The notes under the pieces: model-generated
Database searches by the model: none
Seen by the model: the letters and a program-made list of their open reading frames with translations, nothing else
Told to the model about the DNA's origin: nothing
Shown here: piece by piece, positions 58,269 to 64,000 of the stretch
Layout: each line of letters begins with the position of its first letter
Numbering within the stretch: position 1 is the first letter of the stretch
Position numbers and translations under genes: made by a program
Source: CAZTAO01 sp964611645
GTDB lineage: Bacteria > Armatimonadota > UBA5829
DNA length: 64,000 bases
Assembly (NCBI GenBank): GCA_964611645.1
Contig: CAZTAO010000004.1
Coordinates: 1 to 64,000 of the forward strand
Direction: 5' to 3'

Positions 58269-59450
58269 TTGGACGGTTACAAGTACGCCGGCTACAGAGT
58301 GGTTCAGTTTCCCGAGCAGACCAGATCTGCGCTTCGGGAGATCGCCGGTCGCCTGATACCGGACCGTATGGAGATACTCGATGGTTGGATCGAGCGGCAG
58401 TGGGAGGCATGGGAGCCGCCGGGCCTGACGAAAGATGACGTCCGCCAGGTGTTCGGCGAGATGCTCAGCCGCATATTGATGTGTATGCGCTCCCAGCGGC
58501 CCGAAGAAGCCTTGGCCGACCTCGAGGAATACGGCGCTATTCTGGCCGAGAGGCAGTTTTCGTTTGAGGCGCTGATAGTCAGTGTCCACTTCCTCGAGGA
58601 AACCTACCTGGAACGACTGCTCGACGACGCCCACCGCACCCGCAAGCTTCTGGTCGCAATGGATGAGTTCCTGCACGCCGCGCTTGCCGCCCTCGCTACA
58701 TCATACTTCCAGGCCTACCGGAGCGAACTCCTGGACAAGGCAGAGGTGGGGCGGATTGTTCAGGAGGGGCTTCTTGCGAAGATCCCCAAGAAGGCAGCCG
58801 ACCTCGAGATCGCCAGCATATACATATCTGCCAGAGAACAGGCGCAGGTCGGCGGCGACTTCCTCGACTACTTCATCATACCGGGTAAAGGTATCTCGTT
58901 CCTGGTGGGAGATCTTTCGGGCCACGGGGTAGAGGCGGCGGCGGACTCCGTGATGCTGCGTTCTCTCTTCCGAGGATTTATGCGGGAGAATCCCGACGCG
59001 GCAGATGCGATGTCGAGGCTGAACCGGGTTCTGGAAGCAGACCTCAAGTCCGGCAAGTTCGCCACGGCCGTGTCAATTACCTACGACCTTGAGGGGCACG
59101 TGGACTTGGTGAGCGCGGGGCACCCGTTTCCCATCCTTTGCAAAGGCGACAAATGCACCCTGCTGGAAGGGAAAGGCATACCCCTCGCGGTGCTGAAGAG
59201 TGAGCAATATCAGGCGTCGCGTTTCGACCTTGAACCCGGCGCAGTGCTGGTTGCCTACACCGACGGCGTCATAGAGGCCAGACGCGACCACGAGTGCTAC
59301 GGCGAGGAGCGGCTGGTTGCAACAGTAGCTGAGAGGCTCGGTGAGCCCGCCAGGACTATAGCGGAACACGTTGTGGACGATGCCCACCGCTTCGCCGGAG
59401 GCAAGTTCGGCGATGATGTAGCCATACTAGTGCTCCGACGGCTGCCGTAG
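58269..59450 (+). CDS. SpoIIE/RsbU-type PP2C phosphatase
   Basis: 393 residues from a TTG with GAGG about eight bases before. Residues 1-150 form an all-helical N-domain that resembles the RsbU/RsbRD-type (REIAGRLIPDRMEILDGWIERQWEAW; long helices with Glu/Leu). Residues 170-392 are the SpoIIE catalytic domain: LEIASIYISAREQAQVGGDFLDYF (metal Asp in GGDF.D), FLVGDLSGHGVEAA (second Asp), DLVSAGHPFPIL, LVAYTDGVIEAR (third Asp) and KFGDDVAILVLRR (fourth Asp). All metal ligands are present. Such enzymes dephosphorylate anti-anti-sigma (STAS) proteins, often in stress control. No partner kinase or STAS gene lies nearby, so the target is unknown. Confidence 0.85.
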   Translation: MDGYKYAGYRVVQFPEQTRSALREIAGRLIPDRMEILDGWIERQWEAWEPPGLTKDDVRQVFGEMLSRILMCMRSQRPEEALADLEEYGAILAERQFSFEALIVSVHFLEETYLERLLDDAHRTRKLLVAMDEFLHAALAALATSYFQAYRSELLDKAEVGRIVQEGLLAKIPKKAADLEIASIYISAREQAQVGGDFLDYFIIPGKGISFLVGDLSGHGVEAAADSVMLRSLFRGFMRENPDAADAMSRLNRVLEADLKSGKFATAVSITYDLEGHVDLVSAGHPFPILCKGDKCTLLEGKGIPLAVLKSEQYQASRFDLEPGAVLVAYTDGVIEARRDHECYGEERLVATVAERLGEPARTIAEHVVDDAHRFAGGKFGDDVAILVLRRLP

Positions 59451-59456
59451 CCGCAG

Positions 59457-61760
59457 CTACTTCCCGCCTCGCCCATCCATAATCGCCTGTATCTGCTGCT
59501 TCGTGAGCTTCTTGTCGCTGGTGATCAGGTAGACCGGCTTCCATATTCCACCCATGGAACCCCTGTTATACACCCGCACCGCCAGCAGATCGCCGCCGGT
59601 GAGTCCGGCGCCCTCGAGGGGCACGCTGAATGGTGTGATCCACATCTTGGAAGGCAGCAGGCCGGTTGTCTCGTAGGAATGCTCCAGCAGCAGCTTGCCA
59701 TTTACGTACACCCACGTGTCTTCGTCGCAGGCTGCGAAGTACAGATACTTGAACTGCTTGCTCTTCGCCTGTTGGGGAGTGAGCGGCAGTCTGGCTCGGT
59801 ACCAACCGGATCCGATGTCGCTGCCCCAGCCCTTGGCCCCGGTGTCGGTGCGAAGAGTTCCCCACTTGCTGTCGTCAAAAGTTGGAGCAAACCACTTGCC
59901 CTTTACCCCGGCGCTTGTCGGGTCCATCTTGAACTTCCACGGCTCCGGGAACTGGGCTATCTTCACCCGCGACACGTCTATCCCCGCCAGCAACTGCTCT
60001 TTGGGAATGTCTTTGTAGCCCAGATCGGAGAGGCCGATTATCCGAATCGCCATCTCCTGACGGAGTGCGTCCAGGTCGCCTTTCGCGGCATCGATACTCC
60101 TTATCCAGTTCTCAGTGCCTTTGACCCACAGGTCGTTGGGGAACCGGCCCTTGGCCCGGTTGAGCGCGTTCATGAGGGTGGTTAGGTAGCGGACATCATC
60201 CACACCCTCGCGGTACCCTTCCCAATGGGGTGTGTCGAGGACGCCGCTCTGGGTCCGATAGGCCATTGCAAAGAACATACTCTGGTCAACAGGGTCGCCC
60301 TGGATGTGGATGTAGGACCAGTCCATTGTGCCATCGAACCCAACTCGCCACATTCCCAGCCCCTCGCAGCGTCTCTGATATTCCGGCATAGGCAGGCCGG
60401 CGATTGGGTTCATATAGGTGTAGATCTTGCGGCCCTGGCGGTGGAGGCCATCAATTGCCCGTCGAAACTCATCGCTGACCCTCATCTTTTCGAAGTTGCC
60501 TATCTGGGCAAACTCCTGATAACGCCCCATTGCCTGCTCGGGGGTCAGACCCACTGCCGCCATCTGCATAGCTTCAAGCCCCGCCGCCTGCAGGATCGGG
60601 CGGTCGAGGATGTCACCGACTCTCGGGTAGAAGTCGCCCGGGTCCATCACCGCCACGAACACCTTCCCGCCGGCTTCGCGAACCGATATCATGCTGTCGC
60701 GTTCTTTGGACAACTGCTCGCCCCACCACTCGTCCGAGGCTGCAAAGTAGACTTCATACCCCCGGGCCTTGGCCCACGCGTTGATCTCACGAACGAGCCG
60801 GTGGTTCTCGGCGCGCTCGGGTTGCGTCAGAGGGCGGTCCGTGAACATGAGAGGGTGGGCTACCAGATAGAGCGTTTTGGGGCGCATTCCGACGCTCTCC
60901 CGGACAGCCAGCACCCGCTCGATTGGGGTATAGTCGATGCCGCCGTCCTTGCGCACCTCCGGCCCTTGGTAGATATTGGGGTTGTCGAGGCCGTGGGCGA
61001 GCATGTTGCGCATTTCGAGGCGCATCTGCTCCTCGTTGACTTCCCCAAACCGCTGCGGCGCCGCTCCAGGCGCGACAAGATAAGTTGGGTAGTAGATGGA
61101 GTACTCGATCATCGGAGGCAGGAGGTCGAACGGATACACCTCCACCGCCAGCGGCATTGAAAACGCCCCGGCGTCGGGGGAGGTGATCTTGATGGTTGTC
61201 CTGTAGGTTCCCGCCATGGCATCTTCGGGCACGTGGACAGTAATCCAGAACTGCTTGCGCTTCTCGATGGTGACCGGCTGTAGGGTAGAGGCGTCGAGGA
61301 GAGTCCCGCGAACCGCGTTCTTCATCATCTTCGGGTTTTCGGCGGTCGGGGCTGGTTCGATGGTGAGGAAGTTCTCATCGTGGACCAGCAGCAGCGGCAT
61401 GGTGGCACGTTTGTCGGAGAGGAACTCGTGGGTGTAGTATTCTTTCACCACGCGCACATCAACCGCATCCGCCGGCATTTCCCCGCCCGGCCCGCGCAGT
61501 CGACCAATCTCCACACGCACCCCGCCCAGCCGACGGCCCGCGCTCACCACAAACGATGCCGGCTCATATTCCCCTCTGCAAGCCCGCACCCTGATACCCG
61601 AAGGTTTCTTGCACACAGGAGGCAGCGGCCCGTCCCGCAGGATCATGTAGTTTGTTACCGCAGGCTCGACCACGTTAACGCTGAAGTCCGCCGCAAGGCA
61701 AGGCCAACTCAGCGCAATCAACATTGCATACAAAGCTCCGGACAGCACAACTCGGTTCAT
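59457..61760 (-). CDS. exported DUF4091-type glycosidase-like protein
   Basis: 767 residues, with CAGGAG nine bases before the ATG. Signal peptide about 1-23. Residues 25-215 are a beta-sandwich (VRACRGEYEPASFVVSAGR; KRKQFWITVHVPEDAMAGTYRTTIKI). Residues 220-600 form a TIM-barrel-like domain: EYSIYYPTYL, NIYQGPEV, YEVYFAASDEWWGEQL (SDEW is a candidate acid pair), VFVAVMDPGDFYPRV, IYTYMNPIAGLPMPEYQRR, and HWEGYREGVDDVRYLTTL, which is the conserved end of DUF4091 (GYREGVDDVRYL). Residues 615-750 resemble a GH2-type galactose-binding module (GSGWYRARLPL; ACDEDTWVYVNGKLL). It is probably an exo-acting glycoside hydrolase or a binding homologue. Substrate unknown. Confidence 0.75.
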   Translation of the reverse strand: MNRVVLSGALYAMLIALSWPCLAADFSVNVVEPAVTNYMILRDGPLPPVCKKPSGIRVRACRGEYEPASFVVSAGRRLGGVRVEIGRLRGPGGEMPADAVDVRVVKEYYTHEFLSDKRATMPLLLVHDENFLTIEPAPTAENPKMMKNAVRGTLLDASTLQPVTIEKRKQFWITVHVPEDAMAGTYRTTIKITSPDAGAFSMPLAVEVYPFDLLPPMIEYSIYYPTYLVAPGAAPQRFGEVNEEQMRLEMRNMLAHGLDNPNIYQGPEVRKDGGIDYTPIERVLAVRESVGMRPKTLYLVAHPLMFTDRPLTQPERAENHRLVREINAWAKARGYEVYFAASDEWWGEQLSKERDSMISVREAGGKVFVAVMDPGDFYPRVGDILDRPILQAAGLEAMQMAAVGLTPEQAMGRYQEFAQIGNFEKMRVSDEFRRAIDGLHRQGRKIYTYMNPIAGLPMPEYQRRCEGLGMWRVGFDGTMDWSYIHIQGDPVDQSMFFAMAYRTQSGVLDTPHWEGYREGVDDVRYLTTLMNALNRAKGRFPNDLWVKGTENWIRSIDAAKGDLDALRQEMAIRIIGLSDLGYKDIPKEQLLAGIDVSRVKIAQFPEPWKFKMDPTSAGVKGKWFAPTFDDSKWGTLRTDTGAKGWGSDIGSGWYRARLPLTPQQAKSKQFKYLYFAACDEDTWVYVNGKLLLEHSYETTGLLPSKMWITPFSVPLEGAGLTGGDLLAVRVYNRGSMGGIWKPVYLITSDKKLTKQQIQAIMDGRGGK

Positions 61761-61902
61761 TTGGGTGGCTCCTGAATGGTTGACGATTGAATGTTATCAG
61801 TTGACGGTCATTCCGACCGCAGGAGTGCAGCATCCGCAGGCGCTGCATTTGAGGAATCTGCTTTCGTCTCTGGGTGGTGATCCCCCAATCGCCACCCTCC
61901 TG

Positions 61903-62523
61903 TCACTTCTCACCTAGCAATCTGACTACTATATCATTCCATTGCTTCACTTTCTTCGCCTGAGCATCCTTGTCTCCGGGAAAGCCCACTTCCACATTCC
62001 GGATCACGCCGTTCTTGTCGATGAAGTAGAGCACTGGAATACCCTCTATCTTATAGGGTTTGCTGAGAACGCTGCCACCGAAATCCAGGCATACGGTATA
62101 GCTTACTTGGTTGTTCTTCACAAACTTGTCAACAACAGACTTCTCTTCGTCCAGCGCCACACCGACAATTCTGACGGCTTTGCCCCTGAATGTCTCATTC
62201 AGCTTGACCAGGTTGGGGATAACCTTCCGACACGGGGGGCACCACGTAGCCCACAGATCCAGGACCACGACACTCCCAGGTTTGCCAAAGCAACTAGACA
62301 GCTTGAACGCCTTGCCATCCAGTGTCTTCAGGGTGAAGTCCGGAGCTTTTGTCCCCACGGCAAGTACCCCGGAGCCCGCACCGCCCTCAGTCGGACACGT
62401 AGCGCCTGTAGCCTTGTTCGGTGCAACTGACCGGGATGTGGAGGTCTGCCGTGAACAACCCACCGGCAGAACCAGGAGAACCAGAACAGTAATGATCAAC
62501 AGCAACAATGTTCGTCTTGACAT
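61903..62523 (-). CDS. TlpA/ResA-like thioredoxin-fold protein, probable lipoprotein
   Basis: 206 residues from ATG 62523, with AAAGGAC eight bases upstream; a longer frame to 62643 covers a repeat and is rejected. The N-terminus MSRRTLLLL then LVLPVGC23 is a lipoprotein signal (imperfect lipobox). GTKAPDFTLKTLDGK (57-71) starts the redoxin fold. WATWCPPCRKV holds the redox pair C95 and C98. KPYKIEGIPVLYFIDKNGVI supplies the cis-Pro loop (GIP before V). It would act outside the inner membrane as a thiol reductant, for example in cytochrome c maturation, though no cytochrome gene is near. It is followed by a G-C hairpin region and the DUF4091 gene. Confidence 0.85.
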   Translation of the reverse strand: MSRRTLLLLIITVLVLLVLPVGCSRQTSTSRSVAPNKATGATCPTEGGAGSGVLAVGTKAPDFTLKTLDGKAFKLSSCFGKPGSVVVLDLWATWCPPCRKVIPNLVKLNETFRGKAVRIVGVALDEEKSVVDKFVKNNQVSYTVCLDFGGSVLSKPYKIEGIPVLYFIDKNGVIRNVEVGFPGDKDAQAKKVKQWNDIVVRLLGEK

Positions 62524-62578
62524 AGTTTCAGTCCTTTCGTGCCTCTGGCAAGTCCCTTTCCGGGCAATCATATGCCTG

Positions 62579-62601
62579 AGTTGCAGCCGTCGGCTGCAAC
62601 T
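62579..62601. repeat. perfect hairpin between two exported-protein genes
   Basis: AGTTGCAGCC (62579-62588) and GGCTGCAACT (62592-62601) form a 10-bp perfect stem with a 3-base loop. It lies 56 bases upstream of the TlpA-like start and downstream of the gene at 62694. There is no T-tail on either strand, so it may be processed RNA or a binding site rather than a terminator. C- and G-rich repeats follow at about 62626-62655. Confidence 0.5.
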
Positions 62602-62693
62602 GCATCCGACACATCGGGAGGTTCCACCCCCAACCTTCCCCACCCAGGGAGGGGATTCCTGCGTGACGATAGCCTAAAGTCGGGGACAGGGGG

Positions 62694-64000
62694 CTACTTT
62701 CTGACTTGCGCCTCAACCCCGCCCAGCCGCAGCGGGGCTTCTCCCCAGATGCGGTATTGCGCCGCTACGCCTCGCTCGTCCTCGTCGGTCAGGCCGACAA
62801 GTCGGAACTGCCTGACAACTCTGTCATCGCTTTGCATCACCCGATTGGTATAGTCCAGCCTTATCGGATAGCCATCGGGATATCGGGCGACCGAAGGTGT
62901 AAGTTCATGAGCAGGCGAGTAGTCCACCCACGCAAGGTTCTCCCGGACTTCATCCATGCTCGCATAGAAGAACGCGCAGCCGTGCTTCTCCACGGGGTCC
63001 AGCACCGCCATCCAGCCTTGCTCCGGACGGTGCTCAAGATACCGGTTGCCGTAGACATCCGTATCATGCAAACGCACTCGCGTCGGCCGGCCGGCCACCG
63101 GGACCAGCAGGACATCGTTGGCGTCAGGCGTGCTACCAACCGTGGTGTAGAAAGTGTACTGAGTGCTCCACCTCCGGTCGGACCAAGGATACTCGATTCT
63201 CTGCTCGATGTCCAGCACCGGTGCATTGCCATACATCGCGTAGTAGTTGTCCACCTTGCCCCGGAAGGTAACCTGACCTGCCTGATTCTTCCACTCGAAC
63301 CGTGGCAGACTGACTTTGACTATCGACCTCAGCGGCCCTGAGATTATCCTCTCAGGTTTGCTCCAGATGGAGTCGCCTGACCAGGAGTTGGAGAAGAAGT
63401 AGTTGCCCCAGTTATTCCTGATGTGGGTGAAAGACTTGCCATCCAGACTGCATTCCGTGATCGCCCCCGCGCCGAAGTTGCTGATATCGTTGGCCGCGGT
63501 TATCTTCGCCGGCCCTTTGATCTGTACCGATAGCCGTCCATTGCTCATCACTGCATTGGCAATGTCGGTGCTTATCTCCTCGAACTTCACCGCTGCGGCA
63601 GGCCAGGCAGGTATCCCGGACGGTTTGGAATCATAGTAGAGATGGTAAGTCGCATCCTTACCCTTGGGCAGGCTCACCTCTATGACCAACTCATCGTCGT
63701 AATCCAACCGCCCGTTGCCCATGGCGAGGTAATGGCCGGTCCCGTCACGCTCGTCGACCTGTACCGGCTGCTCATTCTTGCCGCTGAACAGGTGCACCGA
63801 TCCCCACGCAAGGTCATTCAGGCCAGTCAGCTCATACAACTGCTTGCCGGCAAGAACCATCGGCTGATTGCTCACCGCAGGATCGTCCGCGTCGAACTTC
63901 ATCACCAACCGGTACCGACATCCCGCCACAGCCCAGTCGTTGGACTTCTTTTTCCCAACAAACACTACAGGCTTCGCCGGATCAAGCACTGCTCTGGCTG
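62694..64000 (-). CDS. exported glycan-related protein of unknown function, C-terminal part (cut by right edge)
   Basis: 435 residues are visible, open to the window edge. The first in-frame GTG (63989) is preceded by open codons reading ARA, which look like the end of a signal peptide, so the true start lies outside. The protein is beta-rich: YRLVMKFDADDPAVSN, ELVIEVSLPKGKDATYHLYYDSKPSGIP, a long sandwich with WSDRRWSTQYTFYTTVG, and VRQFRLVGLTDEDERGVAAQYRIWG at the end. The DPVEKHGCAFFYA segment and the long beta-sandwich recall uncharacterised domains found in polysaccharide-utilisation proteins. No catalytic residue can be named. It is probably co-oriented with the TlpA-like and DUF4091 genes. 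Confidence 0.55.
   Translation of the reverse strand, partial: ARAVLDPAKPVVFVGKKKSNDWAVAGCRYRLVMKFDADDPAVSNQPMVLAGKQLYELTGLNDLAWGSVHLFSGKNEQPVQVDERDGTGHYLAMGNGRLDYDDELVIEVSLPKGKDATYHLYYDSKPSGIPAWPAAAVKFEEISTDIANAVMSNGRLSVQIKGPAKITAANDISNFGAGAITECSLDGKSFTHIRNNWGNYFFSNSWSGDSIWSKPERIISGPLRSIVKVSLPRFEWKNQAGQVTFRGKVDNYYAMYGNAPVLDIEQRIEYPWSDRRWSTQYTFYTTVGSTPDANDVLLVPVAGRPTRVRLHDTDVYGNRYLEHRPEQGWMAVLDPVEKHGCAFFYASMDEVRENLAWVDYSPAHELTPSVARYPDGYPIRLDYTNRVMQSDDRVVRQFRLVGLTDEDERGVAAQYRIWGEAPLRLGGVEAQVRK

Noticed and set aside
61870..61905. Terminator for the TlpA-like gene (GGGTGG…CCACCC stem on the minus strand)
   Set aside because: The stem has a mismatch and is not followed by a U-run, so it was not listed as a feature.
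1..64000. tRNA genes, rRNA genes, CRISPR arrays, phage genes and riboswitches
   Set aside because: I looked for T-loop consensus, regularly spaced direct repeats, integrase or structural phage genes and known riboswitch cores, and found none. The repeats present are palindromic and irregularly spaced.

Overview
The window reads as a piece of a chromosome from an environmental, diderm, polysaccharide-using bacterium. There is no rRNA, tRNA, plasmid or phage gene to fix its position. Clues to lineage are indirect: moderately high G+C; many very diverged secreted proteins with signal peptides; a predicted outer-membrane-type beta-barrel tail (4974-7541); lipoproteins; family-expanded BNR sialidase-like proteins; DUF4091, PIG-L and uroporphyrinogen-decarboxylase-like genes; a long-form hibernation factor; a class II photolyase; and many short intergenic palindromes. 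This resembles Armatimonadota or Planctomycetota-like genomes, but the assignment is an inference with low confidence. Promoters look like ordinary sigma-70 sites, and several share the -10 hexamer TACAAT. GTG and TTG starts are common.

Layout. 1-1209 (minus): the start of an SGNH hydrolase gene cut by the edge, preceded by a PIG-L deacetylase. 1326-2117 (plus): a single-gene unit for a secreted HEAT-repeat protein with its own promoter and terminator. 2293-7733 (plus): three genes of unknown function, two of them tandem paralogues and the third a large exported protein, ended by a clear terminator. 7898-11795 (plus): an operon of a secreted TIM-barrel/CBM protein, an amidohydrolase and a UroD-like protein. 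11812-11991: a nested inverted repeat. 12011-31337 (plus): the central feature, a 19-kb array of ten consecutive secreted sialidase-fold genes carrying twelve catalytic-type domains. Some also carry discoidin-like, SGNH-esterase or LamG-like modules. All lie behind one obvious promoter.

31431-41010 (minus): a MutL/GlmL-like ATPase with a partner barrel protein, an aldose-1-epimerase-like protein, a class II aldolase, a TIM-barrel glycosidase, aroC and aroA. 41087-44919 (plus): hpf with promoter and terminator, then a PfkB sugar kinase, a class II fructose-bisphosphate aldolase and a second, FruK/LacC-like kinase. 44930-52723: exported or membrane beta-propeller proteins, a CsgG-like protein, small unknowns and a GH5-like glycosidase. 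52776-58075 (minus): photolyase, rsmG with an unusual repetitive tail, mnmG and a membrane protein. 58269-64000: a SpoIIE-type phosphatase, a DUF4091 glycosidase-like protein, a TlpA-like thioredoxin lipoprotein and the C-terminal part of another exported glycan-related protein.

How the genes fit together (inference): the secreted sialidase-fold proteins, glycosidases and esterases would trim acylated, heavily decorated glycans outside the cell. The cytoplasmic epimerase, sugar kinases and two class II aldolases would take released sugars into triose phosphates. No nanA/nanE/nanK-type sialic-acid catabolic genes are visible here, and the sialidase-fold domains lack the usual N-terminal RIP arginine motif, so sialic acid should not be assumed to be the substrate. 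Between genes, at least four families of short palindromic repeats recur.
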